This document shows positions 24,755-32,380 of a stretch of DNA of 34,320 nucleotides, one piece after another. The notes below the pieces were generated by a model. It was given only the letters and a program-made list of their open reading frames with translations. It searched no databases and was not told the origin of the DNA. Numbering within the stretch: position 1 is the stretch's first letter; each line of letters begins with the position of its first letter. The stretch is from assembly GCA_903901335.1 (NCBI GenBank), contig CAIUQR010000026.1:1-34320 (forward strand), read 5' to 3'. Source of the stretch: an uncultured delta proteobacterium (GTDB lineage Bacteria; Desulfobacterota; Desulfobulbia; Desulfobulbales; Desulfocapsaceae). The position numbers and the translations under genes are program-made.

Positions 24755-24782
24755 TAAAGTTCTAGGAACGGATGGCCGATAC
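24755..24782 (+). promoter_or_regulatory. Sigma-28 (FliA) promoter of flagellin 2
   Basis: TAAAGTT starts at 24755 and GCCGATAC lies at 24775-24782, with 16 bp between TAAA and the -10. The -10 matches 7 of 8 of GCCGATAA. It is the clearest promoter in the window and places the start of the mRNA near 24789, giving a leader of about 127 nt. Confidence 0.85.
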
Positions 24783-24864
24783 GAAAATCAAAGGAAATGA
24801 AAACAACCAAAGGAGGTGCATCGACAAAAAAACAGAATGGTATCACAAGTAGGAGTCTTACCCT

Positions 24865-24878
24865 GGGCAAGGATGCCC
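24865..24878 (+). promoter_or_regulatory. Hairpin with CsrA-type binding motif in the flagellin 2 leader
   Basis: GGGCA (24865-24869) pairs with TGCCC (24874-24878), showing AGGA in the four-base loop. The full core CAAGGATG equals the CsrA consensus CARGGAUG, and GGA in a hairpin loop is the preferred form. A second GGA lies in the ribosome binding site (ATGGAGGA) just before the ATG. This two-site layout is that of Bacillus subtilis hag, where CsrA blocks translation and FliW relieves it. Neither csrA nor fliW is in the window. Confidence 0.6.
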
Positions 24879-24915
24879 GCTTATAACCCATACAACATAT
24901 TCATGGAGGAATATC

Positions 24916-26403
24916 ATGGGACTCACAATTAACACAAACGTAATGTCTCTCAATGCACAGCGTAACTTAGGTACTTCTCAATCAGCGCTGGCAAAATCTA
25001 TGCAACGTCTGTCGTCCGGTCTCCGCATCAACTCAGCAAAAGATGATGCTGCCGGACTTTCTATTTCAGATCGTATGACCTCGCAGATCCGCGGTCTGAA
25101 TCAGGCCGGACGTAACGCCAACGACGGCATCTCTCTAGCCCAAACGGCTGAGGGTGCGTTACAAGAAACCACCAACATCCTTCAGCGTATGCGTGAGCTG
25201 TCTGTGCAGTCAGCTAACGATACCAACAGTGCATCGGACCGGAGTTCCCTGCAGGCTGAGGTTAACCAGTTGAAACAGGAAATGACCCGTATTGCCAATA
25301 CGACGTCATTCAACGGTAAGAACCTGCTCGACGGCAGCCTGACTACAGCCCAGTTCCAGGTTGGTGCCAATGCCAATCAGACCATTTCCTTTGGAATCAG
25401 TTCCGCCAAGGCAACAGACCTCGGCGATAACACATTATCCTCAAATAATGCCACTGCCGGCTTCGGCATTGAGGTTGCTACTACTGCTGCTGCAACAACC
25501 GCCGCCAACAACGTGGTAACCCAGACCCTGACCATCGTTGGTGACAAAACCGCACAAGCAGCAATAACCTCAGGAGACAGCGCGAAAGTTATTGCTGCTT
25601 CCATCAACAATCAATCCGCTACCACCGGTGTCACCGCCACTGCCCAAACAACCGCGACTCTAGATACTTTGTCCGGTGCCGGTTCTATCAGTTTCACTCT
25701 GTATGGTTCAAGTACCAGCGGTGTCAATATCAGCGCAACGGTGGCAGCTACCACGGACCTCACAGAGATCAGCAAGGCCATCAACGATAACAGCGGTACT
25801 ACAGGTATTACAGCCAGTATTGCCAATAACAAAATAACCTTGACCCAGGCAGAAGGTTATGACATCAAGATCCAGGATTTTTCTGCAACTGCTGCTGCAA
25901 CCATTCACGTTACGGGCAGCGAAGCTGGTACCCAAACCATTGGTGCAACTACCTCCAACGACTCTACCACAGTTGGTGGCCAGATCACCTTTGACTCCAA
26001 TTCCGCTTTCAATGTCACCAGTACATTGGCTGCTGGAGGAGGCTCCTTGTTCAACGCAGGTATAGGTGTTGCCAACACAAGCACCCTGGCCTCAATTAAC
26101 GCTGTGGATATCACCACGGTTGGTGGTGCTGCTAGCGCCATCAAGTCGATCGATGGCGCCCTTGCCACTGTCGATGGTATGCGCGGTGATCTTGGTGCGG
26201 TTCAGAACCGGTTTGAATCGACTATTTCCAATCTGTCCAACGTCTCCGAGAATCTCTCTGCCGCCCGCAGCCGGATTTTGGATGCGGACATTGCCCAGGA
26301 AACTTCGGCAATGACCAAGAACAACATCCTGCAGCAGGCCGGTGTAGCAATTCTTGCCCAGGCAAACCAGGCTCCGCAGTTGGCTCTTTCACTGCTCAAG
26401 TAA
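24916..26403 (+). CDS. fliC: Flagellin, copy 2
   Basis: This 495-residue flagellin is a close paralogue of copy 1: the N-terminal 160 and C-terminal 100 residues are almost the same ([40 protein letters not shown]). The central Ser/Thr/Ala-rich domain is alike but with many substitutions and small indels (for example [16 protein letters not shown] against [16 protein letters not shown]). It ends QLALSLLK, two residues differently from copy 1. It has the strong sigma-28 promoter and a long leader with a CsrA-like site, so it is probably the major filament protein. It heads the flaG-fliD-fliS cluster but is separated from flaG by a double hairpin. GGAGGA precedes the ATG. Confidence 0.97.
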   Translation: MGLTINTNVMSLNAQRNLGTSQSALAKSMQRLSSGLRINSAKDDAAGLSISDRMTSQIRGLNQAGRNANDGISLAQTAEGALQETTNILQRMRELSVQSANDTNSASDRSSLQAEVNQLKQEMTRIANTTSFNGKNLLDGSLTTAQFQVGANANQTISFGISSAKATDLGDNTLSSNNATAGFGIEVATTAAATTAANNVVTQTLTIVGDKTAQAAITSGDSAKVIAASINNQSATTGVTATAQTTATLDTLSGAGSISFTLYGSSTSGVNISATVAATTDLTEISKAINDNSGTTGITASIANNKITLTQAEGYDIKIQDFSATAAATIHVTGSEAGTQTIGATTSNDSTTVGGQITFDSNSAFNVTSTLAAGGGSLFNAGIGVANTSTLASINAVDITTVGGAASAIKSIDGALATVDGMRGDLGAVQNRFESTISNLSNVSENLSAARSRILDADIAQETSAMTKNNILQQAGVAILAQANQAPQLALSLLK

Positions 26404-26414
26404 TTGAACTTTTC

Positions 26415-26457
26415 CCTGGAGGGCTGCTGTCCTGGCCCTCCAGGCTCTCTTAGAGCC
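26415..26457 (+). terminator. Double hairpin after flagellin 2
   Basis: CCTGGAGGGC (26415-26424) pairs perfectly with GCCCTCCAGG (26435-26444). A second hairpin, GGCTCT/AGAGCC (26443-26457), begins at its last two bases. There is no U-tract, so it may be a partial terminator or 3'-end stabiliser that sets flagellin above the downstream flaG-fliD genes. Confidence 0.65.
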
Positions 26458-26495
26458 AACATTACATGAAAACGGAATATAACGGAGGTTAGACA

Positions 26496-26843
26496 ATGGA
26501 ATCCTTGAATATAACCGGCACCAGCATGCAAAAGATGCCGACGACATCCGATCAGATTGATGTCGGCCGGAAAAAAGTTGCGGAACAGCCTGATACGGCT
26601 CCAGAAACCACAAAACCAAGCGCGCTTCCACCCGAGGAACTTCTCTCGAAGATCAAAGGACTTACGGAAAACGGGATGTACAGTGTGCGTTTTGAGACCG
26701 ATTATAAAACACAACAACTGGTGGTAAAGATTGTTGACAATCAGACCCAGGAAATCGTTCGCCAGATCCCTCCTGAGCAGGCACTTGGACTAAAACAGGC
26801 TCTCACCGATTATGAGGGGAATTTTGTTAACACAAAATCATAA
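26496..26843 (+). CDS. flaG: FlaG family flagellar protein
   Basis: The 115-residue protein has a disordered N-terminal 60 residues and a C-terminal FlaG domain. It shows the pattern RFETDYKTQQLVVKIVDNQT followed by EIVRQIPPEQAL, which is the FlaG signature (V-x-V-x-D-x-x-T-x-E-V-I-R-Q-I-P-P-E). FlaG proteins are found next to fliD and influence filament length; the mechanism is not settled. GGAGG lies eight bases before the ATG. It is located between flagellin 2 and fliD, as in many flagellated bacteria. Confidence 0.93.
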   Translation: MESLNITGTSMQKMPTTSDQIDVGRKKVAEQPDTAPETTKPSALPPEELLSKIKGLTENGMYSVRFETDYKTQQLVVKIVDNQTQEIVRQIPPEQALGLKQALTDYEGNFVNTKS

Positions 26844-26899
26844 CATTATCCCATTTGTGCAGTTGTAGCATCTCCCTATAAAGGAGCAAGGAGGCAGGT

Positions 26900-28357
26900 A
26901 TGGCCGATATTACCTTTAGTGGCCTGGCATCAGGAGTGAACACCAGCGATATCGTCACAAAATTAATGGCGGTAGAGCGTGTTCCCGTCGATAATCTGAA
27001 TACGGACAAGGATACAGAGACCAATCGTCTCAAGGCCTACGGTGCACTCAACACCCTGTTGAGCGACCTGAAGACCTCTGCAAGTGCCATGAGCCTCACC
27101 AGTCAGGTCCGTACCACCAAGGCAAACCTCAGCTCCACTGGCGCCTTTACCGCAACCTCGAATAACGCTTTTGCCGGAAGCTACAGTATTACCGTCACGC
27201 AACTCGCCCAGGTGCAGAAAAATATCAGCAGTGGATATGCTGCCGATACTACCAGTATTTTCGGAACCGGCTCCGTCACCGTCAACGGTACGGCAATTAC
27301 CATCGACTCCACCAACAATTCCCTGCAAGGTATCATGTCGGCAATCAATGCGGTTACCGGCACAACGGGTGTCAGCGCCAGTATTATCAATGACGGCAGC
27401 GGCTCAACCCCTTACCGTCTTGTCTTGACCGGAAAGGATGCCTCAACCACTATTACCACGACCAACAGCCTGAGTGGCGGAACTGCCGTATTGGATTCCA
27501 ACCTCGCCCAGGATCACCAACAAGCCAAACTCACTATCGATGGCATCTCTGTTGTCAGTAATTCCAACACCGTCACCGGGGTAATTTCCGGTGTGACCTT
27601 GAATCTGACTGCGACAAGCCCGATACCTGATTCTTCGAAACCGACCCAATACACACCTACAAAGATGGATATTGTGGCAGATACAAGTACCTTAAAAGAT
27701 AACATTTCCACCTTCGTCACCAACTACAACAAGGTAATGAATTGGATAAGCGCCGGTTACGCACAAAATATTCCAGCAATATCCACGACAACCTCTTCTT
27801 CGACCTCCACTACCAGTTCAACAACGACTGCGACCGATACACCGACCGACGCCCAGTACAGCCAACTCCTGCGTGGAGACATCACCGTCAATACCATCAA
27901 AAGAGGACTGCAATCAATATTAACGGACGCGGTGAACAGTAGCGGTTCTCTGCATATCCTCAGTGATATCGGTATCTCCACCAATAAGGATGGAAGCCTA
28001 AATCTCAATAACAGCACACTTGATACCGCACTACAGAATAATTTTGACGGGATCGGCAAACTCCTGGCCGGAGAGAACAGCACCGACGGAACAATGAAGA
28101 AGTTGAACTCCTATTTGCTGGGCGTTACTTCGGCAACTGATGGTATGTATGCGGAAAAAAGAGATCGTTATACCAGCAAGGTGAAAGATCTGGACAACCA
28201 GATTTCTCAGAAAACAGCACTGCTCGACAAAACCGAAGCGACACTGAAGGCACGTTTTACGGCTATGGAGACACTGGTAAGCAGTCTGAACTCTCAGAGC
28301 AGTTTTTTAACGCAGTGGATCAGTTCTCTTTCTACCTCTTCCTCGACTAAAGCTTAA
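26900..28357 (+). CDS. fliD: Flagellar filament cap protein FliD (HAP2)
   Basis: The 485-residue protein starts ADITFSGLASGVNTSDIV, the typical FliD N-terminus, and continues with the VPVDNL and LKAYGALNTLLSDLKTSA region of the coiled D0/D1. The C-terminal coiled-coil is seen in DNQISQKTALLDKTEATLKA and ALETLVSSLNSQ-like residues near the end. FliD caps the growing filament and folds flagellin at the tip. A Ser/Thr-run (residues about 296-315) sits in the variable outer domain. Two ribosome sites (AAGGAG and AAGGAGG) precede the ATG. It is followed by fliS after 51 bp. Confidence 0.97.
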   Translation: MADITFSGLASGVNTSDIVTKLMAVERVPVDNLNTDKDTETNRLKAYGALNTLLSDLKTSASAMSLTSQVRTTKANLSSTGAFTATSNNAFAGSYSITVTQLAQVQKNISSGYAADTTSIFGTGSVTVNGTAITIDSTNNSLQGIMSAINAVTGTTGVSASIINDGSGSTPYRLVLTGKDASTTITTTNSLSGGTAVLDSNLAQDHQQAKLTIDGISVVSNSNTVTGVISGVTLNLTATSPIPDSSKPTQYTPTKMDIVADTSTLKDNISTFVTNYNKVMNWISAGYAQNIPAISTTTSSSTSTTSSTTTATDTPTDAQYSQLLRGDITVNTIKRGLQSILTDAVNSSGSLHILSDIGISTNKDGSLNLNNSTLDTALQNNFDGIGKLLAGENSTDGTMKKLNSYLLGVTSATDGMYAEKRDRYTSKVKDLDNQISQKTALLDKTEATLKARFTAMETLVSSLNSQSSFLTQWISSLSTSSSTKA

Positions 28358-28408
28358 TTGACGGAGCAGCGACTTAAGCGGACTTTAAAATAAGTGGAGC
28401 ACTACTAA

Positions 28409-28873
28409 ATGAATGCATACAGCCAATACCAGCAGAATCAGATTATGTCGGCATCTTCCGAGCAGATTCTCCTGATGCTCTACGACGGAGCAATTCGATT
28501 TACCCGCCAGGCCATACGTGGTATGGAAGAAGAAAATCTGACGCAATTCCACCATGGGATAGAAAAGTCCATGGCGATAATCATTGAATTTTCCAATTCT
28601 TTAGATCATACAATCGGGGGGGATATTGCAGGAAATCTCGATGCCCTGTATGACTTTATGATCCGGGAACTGACTCTCGCCAATCTCCACAAAGACATTA
28701 AGAAACTTAAGGTAGTTGAGAAACTGTTGGTTGACCTGCGCGCTACCTGGGGAGAGGCGGTGGAAACAAACAACCGGGAGCAGGCTCCCTTAGACCAACT
28801 GGCCTCCACTCCGAAAGCACAGTCGAATGGTACGTTGCCTGAAGTCTATGTCCCTTTCTCAATATCCCGGTAA
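28409..28873 (+). CDS. fliS: Flagellin export chaperone FliS
   Basis: The 154-residue protein has the standard FliS start, YSQYQQNQIMSASSEQILLM, and LYDGAIRFTRQAI, followed by the helical region with LDALYDFMIRELTLAN. FliS binds the C-terminal D0 of flagellin in the cytoplasm and prevents its polymerisation before export. The last 30 residues, from about 120 on, are a poorly conserved tail, longer than in E. coli (136 residues). It is placed after fliD, as usual. Confidence 0.96.
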   Translation: MNAYSQYQQNQIMSASSEQILLMLYDGAIRFTRQAIRGMEEENLTQFHHGIEKSMAIIIEFSNSLDHTIGGDIAGNLDALYDFMIRELTLANLHKDIKKLKVVEKLLVDLRATWGEAVETNNREQAPLDQLASTPKAQSNGTLPEVYVPFSISR

Positions 28874-28881
28874 CAGTAGAA

Positions 28882-29310
28882 ATGCATAGCCAAGCAGAAC
28901 TCCAGCAACTTGAATCGACTCTTTTGCAATCGATAGTACAATATGGGAATATACTGGATTTTCTCAAGATAATGGACAGGGAAATAGGCACGGCAACTCC
29001 TGTCGAATTGCTGGAGTTGAGCGCATCATTGACGGATTTACAGAAGGATGCAACACAAACCGATCAGGTCCTGCTTGCCCAGTTAAGCTCCATTTCGGTC
29101 AGAAGCGAAAATACGCAACACCTTATTGACAGGCATGAGCGTATCATGGAAGAAATTCTCTTTCTCAATGAATATATAACTGAAAAGGCCTCGGGGGTGA
29201 AATCTCTGCTTGCAAATGAGATGGGCAAGCTCCGCAGTGGCATTTCAGCACTGAGTGGATATAGACAACACCAACATAACCAGGGACGGATTGTGAACAG
29301 CTCCTCGTAG
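28882..29310 (+). CDS. FlgN/FliT-like flagellar export chaperone (probable)
   Basis: This 142-residue, entirely helical protein has heptad-like leucine spacing (LQQLESTLLQSIVQYGNILD, ILFLNEYITEKASGVKSLL) and a C-terminal MGKLRSGISALSGYR. The latter resembles the end of FlgN-type chaperones for hook-associated proteins. Its position directly after fliS (8 bp) is where fliT or a FlgN-like gene is often found. I do not recognise it with certainty. The start has no strong Shine-Dalgarno and probably relies on coupling with fliS. Confidence 0.55.
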   Translation: MHSQAELQQLESTLLQSIVQYGNILDFLKIMDREIGTATPVELLELSASLTDLQKDATQTDQVLLAQLSSISVRSENTQHLIDRHERIMEEILFLNEYITEKASGVKSLLANEMGKLRSGISALSGYRQHQHNQGRIVNSSS

Positions 29311-29369
29311 TGCAATCTTCAGCGTTTCCAGTTCATTTTTTCTGGTCAGCCTTTCAGGGAAGAAAGCCG

Positions 29370-29693
29370 ATGCAACCTGTGGAAATGTATTTCAATAAAG
29401 CGATTCAAAAGCACAGTCTTTTTAGACAAGCTGCAACATTGCTTATTCAAGATATTCCCCGACTTACCCCGGACGATATTCATAACCGTTGTAACGATCT
29501 CTCGAATATGCAACGGGAACTCACCGATAATAAAGAACATCTCTTCGGCCTCATGGAGTTTTTTGGTCCAGGAGTCCTTGATACTGCCTTCATTGGTGAA
29601 TTTCAGAGGGCTCTCGAAAAATCCATCCTCACCTGTGATTCGCTCTACGTAGAGGTTCTTCACTACAGAGATACACTCATCCCTCATCCTTAA
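29370..29693 (+). CDS. Small helical protein of the flagellar cluster (FliT-like position)
   Basis: This 107-residue helical protein is not a family I can name. The start was set at 29370 (MQPVEMYFNKAIQKH), where GGGAAGAAAG gives a purine-rich site; the frame is open to a GTG at 29310 overlapping the stop of the previous gene. Features are a central helix (NMQRELTDNKEHLFGLMEFF) and a short Pro-rich end (TLIPHP). Its place after fliS suggests a secretion chaperone such as FliT for FliD, by position only. Confidence 0.5.
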   Translation: MQPVEMYFNKAIQKHSLFRQAATLLIQDIPRLTPDDIHNRCNDLSNMQRELTDNKEHLFGLMEFFGPGVLDTAFIGEFQRALEKSILTCDSLYVEVLHYRDTLIPHP

Positions 29694-29886
29694 TTCCTCT
29701 ACTCTAAGCAGAGGAAACCGGAAAATAATGCGTGCTGGAGAGGAAACCCTCGGTATTTTCATAACTTTTCCTTTGAATCATTGATGTTGGATATATTTGA
29801 TGATAAGATATTCAAAATAAACATCAGGATTGCCGGTTTCGGCAAACTCGAGAAATTTTCATCTTATTGAGAATCATCCGCTTACT

Positions 29887-30573
29887 ATGACAGTAGAAAA
29901 AGACATCATTGAAAGCATCCCCGACGCCAAGCCGGTAAGGATCTTCATCCCACTCCAAAATGCACTGGAACGTTACAGGATGCAGGGTGTTTATCAGAAG
30001 TCGACCCCGCCCCGGTTCAATCTTCTTTTTAAGGCCGGTTCGCTCCCGCTCGATGCGATCGACACCCAGAAGCCATGCATAGTGACTGTGGATATGGGGG
30101 GACCAAGCATATCCGTAGAGGCGATGATCAGCGAAATTGCCGATTCGCAACAGCTGAATATGATCGTCCGGAAATCAATGAGCCATGAACAGATGCGAGA
30201 GTTTTTCCGGGTTGATGCAACCGCGAGTGTCATAAGCAGTTCCTTTCATCCAGAATTTTTTGGTGAGGAAGACACCCCGTGGAGTATGCCGGGATCGACC
30301 ATCGATATCAGCGGCAGCGGTATACTGGCCAGTTTCACAACCCCCCCTCCTCAGGATTCTCAGACACGTCTGGAAATCTCGCTCCCCACCACAAGACCCG
30401 AGACAATTTCGGTAATCGCCCACCCGGTACGGACACAGAAGATCAGCGAGAATCACTATGATGTCGCCTACCATTTCGATGATATAACTACCGAAGATCG
30501 CGATAAAATTATTGGTTGCTGTTTGCTGATACAACGCAGACTGCTCCGTCTTAAAGTCAAGGTTAAGGATTGA
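29887..30573 (+). CDS. PilZ-domain protein (YcgR-like, c-di-GMP binding)
   Basis: The 228-residue protein has an N-terminal YcgR-type domain (residues 1-100) and a C-terminal PilZ domain. The c-di-GMP motif is seen as R-x3-R in the stretch MREFFRVDATA, followed by STIDISGSGILASF (D-x-S-x-x-G). Such proteins slow or stop the flagellar motor when c-di-GMP is high, which fits its place in a flagellar cluster. The start is uncertain: the ATG at 29887 has a weak ribosome site, and the frame is open to a TTG at 29830. A strong hairpin follows and may close the transcription unit. Confidence 0.82.
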   Translation: MTVEKDIIESIPDAKPVRIFIPLQNALERYRMQGVYQKSTPPRFNLLFKAGSLPLDAIDTQKPCIVTVDMGGPSISVEAMISEIADSQQLNMIVRKSMSHEQMREFFRVDATASVISSSFHPEFFGEEDTPWSMPGSTIDISGSGILASFTTPPPQDSQTRLEISLPTTRPETISVIAHPVRTQKISENHYDVAYHFDDITTEDRDKIIGCCLLIQRRLLRLKVKVKD

Positions 30574-30592
30574 TAACAGGCCCTTCTTCCGG

Positions 30593-30627
30593 TCCGGGAA
30601 TCCTCCCGGGGCGAAAGGATTCCCGGA
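30593..30627 (+). terminator. Strong GC-rich hairpin after the PilZ gene
   Basis: TCCGGGAATCCT (30593-30604) pairs perfectly with AGGATTCCCGGA (30616-30627) around an 11-nt loop. There is no U-tract. It lies between the PilZ gene and the fliK-like gene and is the probable end of the fliD-fliS unit. Confidence 0.65.
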
Positions 30628-30744
30628 TCGAGGTGGCCTCTCATTACTTCAAATCCGAAGAGGAGGAGCTCATAACTATTTTTAATCTTTGATTGATTAA
30701 TGATATTTCTTTAAGATTGTGTCATTTTTTGTCGATGAAACGAT

Positions 30745-32067
30745 ATGAATACAATCACCCCGCTTACTTCTGCAACCAATCTTGGCTCCGCCACTGCCCG
30801 CTCAGGCGGTCAACCCCATTGGCAAAAATACCTTCAGTCCGCTGAGATTTTCAAAGCCACTGTCCTCGAGGCCAAAGGCAAGGATATCTTCATCCTCGAT
30901 ATTGGAGGGAATTCCATCGCGGCCCAAAGCAAAGCCCTTCTTGCACCGGGACAGATCTTGCAATTGCAGCTGGTATCCGCCTCACCCCAGATTGAACTAA
31001 AAATTGTCTCCAACACCCCGCAGCAGTTTTTCGGCCGTTCTCTTACTCTGATCAGCGAAAATATTGACCTCACAGGTCTTTTCAAATCCCTTCAACAAGC
31101 CGGAACCTCAACTCTTGAGGGTATGAGCAAAGCCACCGTTCTGGAGGCTAAGGGCAACGATGTATTTATCCTTGATTTCGGAGGGAACCGAATTGCAGCC
31201 CAAACAAAGACTCTGCTTTCACCGGGACAGACTATACAATTACAGGTGGTAACTACATCACCGCAGATAGAACTGAAAATTTCCTCCAATTCCCAGCAAC
31301 AACTTTCCGGTGGCTCTCTCACTCTTATCGGCGAAGACACTGACCTTGTCACCCTTTTAAAAACCTTTCAACAGATCGGCACCTTACCTCTCAACGACTT
31401 GACCCCTATAACCCAGCAAACGCTGGAAAGCTTTTTTTCTTATCAACAGAGCGACTTATCCGGAAAGGATGGCGGTCAAATCCTCAAATATCTCATAGAC
31501 AGAACAGGCCTGACTCTGGAGCATTTACTTGCCAGTGGCGACAAGGAAAACGCTGTCAAGACGCTCAAGGCAGCCCTTCTCGAAATAGCACATGTTTTCA
31601 AGGAAGCAACAGGAATTGCAGACACTACGCATCGGATACTTGGCACCCTTGAAGTTTACCAAATGGCGCAACTTCATCTGGAGGATACTTCTAATTTCAT
31701 TTTCCCTCTTCCCCTTCCATTTCTCAAGAATGGGTATTTGATAGTCGAAGACTATGGTCAACAGAAGGAAGATACGGAAAGCGGCATCAGTTCCCCTTTC
31801 CGTTTTTCACTCCACCTGACCATGGCGGAACTGGGCAATCTTAGAATCGATTTTCTCCAATATCAAGATGGATTATACATTCGATTTAATACTGATTCGA
31901 AGGAAAAATCTGATTTTGTGGAATCATTCAGCGCTGAATTAAAACAGGCTCTTTCCAACATTCCCCTTTTAGGACTCTCATTTTCAGATACAGCCGCTGA
32001 CCCCACCGCTGAATTGATACAAAAACTTCTCCCGCAAGGATCATCCATGCTGGACACGAAAATATAA
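30745..32067 (+). CDS. FliK-like (YlqG-like) flagellar protein with internal duplication
   Basis: This 440-residue protein consists of two similar N-terminal units (residues about 35-118 and 127-210), a helical middle and a C-terminal domain (about 340-425). Each unit begins KATVLEAKGKD or KATVLEAKGND, then (I/V)FILD, a glycine turn, and (A/S)PGQ-x-(L/I)QLQ(L/V)V. The C-terminal PFRFSLHLTMAELGNLRIDF resembles the hook-length control (Flg_hook) domain of FliK. It is immediately followed by the FlhB C-terminal homologue, as in the ylqG-ylqH pair of Bacillus. It may set substrate switching or length in a flagellar export step. The Shine-Dalgarno is weak. Confidence 0.7.
   Translation: MNTITPLTSATNLGSATARSGGQPHWQKYLQSAEIFKATVLEAKGKDIFILDIGGNSIAAQSKALLAPGQILQLQLVSASPQIELKIVSNTPQQFFGRSLTLISENIDLTGLFKSLQQAGTSTLEGMSKATVLEAKGNDVFILDFGGNRIAAQTKTLLSPGQTIQLQVVTTSPQIELKISSNSQQQLSGGSLTLIGEDTDLVTLLKTFQQIGTLPLNDLTPITQQTLESFFSYQQSDLSGKDGGQILKYLIDRTGLTLEHLLASGDKENAVKTLKAALLEIAHVFKEATGIADTTHRILGTLEVYQMAQLHLEDTSNFIFPLPLPFLKNGYLIVEDYGQQKEDTESGISSPFRFSLHLTMAELGNLRIDFLQYQDGLYIRFNTDSKEKSDFVESFSAELKQALSNIPLLGLSFSDTAADPTAELIQKLLPQGSSMLDTKI
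30847..31383 (+). repeat. Internal tandem duplication in the fliK-like gene
   Basis: Two units of about 250 bp repeat with a period near 282-288 bp. They share many identical DNA stretches, such as the segments encoding ATVLEAKG and SPQIELKI. The copies differ in many third positions and some residues, so this duplication is older than the one in the secreted-protein gene. Confidence 0.75.
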
Positions 32068-32069
32068 CT

Positions 32070-32366
32070 ATGGAAAAAGAAACCCTCCTTGAAAAAGCTG
32101 TCGCCATTCTCTACGATGACGGCAAGAATACGGCCCCCCAGGTCATTGCCAGCGGCAAAGGCCTTATCGCCAGGAAGATCATTGAAACAGCGAGAGAAGC
32201 GGGTATTCATATCCAGGAAGATCCGAACCTGGTCGAACTTCTGGCAAAGATCCCCATTGGAAAAGAGATCCCTGTCGAACTGTATCAGACCGTTGCTGAA
32301 ATGCTGGCCTTTGTTTATCAGATCAACACTAAGTACAGAGAAAAAATGGAGAAGAAGGTTCCTTGA
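32070..32366 (+). CDS. flhX: FlhB C-terminal homologue (FlhX/YlqH family)
   Basis: The 98-residue protein equals the cytoplasmic C-terminal domain of FlhB/YscU. It shows AVAILYDDGKNTAPQVIASG, then GLIARKIIETAREAGIHIQE, LLAKIPIGKEIPVELYQTVA and EMLAFVY. The NPTH autocleavage motif and all membrane segments are absent; it starts near the residues that follow NPTH in FlhB. Such free-standing homologues can substitute for the cleaved FlhB domain in substrate-specificity switching. It starts 2 bp after the fliK-like stop, so the two are coupled. Confidence 0.9.
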   Translation: MEKETLLEKAVAILYDDGKNTAPQVIASGKGLIARKIIETAREAGIHIQEDPNLVELLAKIPIGKEIPVELYQTVAEMLAFVYQINTKYREKMEKKVP

Positions 32367-32380
32367 TACAGGAGGTAATG

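Larger units (their letters stand above)
24469..24915. other. 447-bp divergent control region between the GT41 operon and flagellin 2
   Basis: No convincing gene lies here; a 67-codon plus frame at 24554-24757 is low-complexity and without a ribosome site. It holds the sigma-28 promoter and the leader of flagellin 2. It must also hold the promoter of the minus-strand glycosylation operon, for which I see no clear motif in the AT-rich stretch 24590-24750. Confidence 0.7.

Noticed and set aside
24554..24757. 67-codon frame between the GT41 gene and flagellin 2
   Set aside because: Low-complexity, runs into the sigma-28 promoter, and has no ribosome site.
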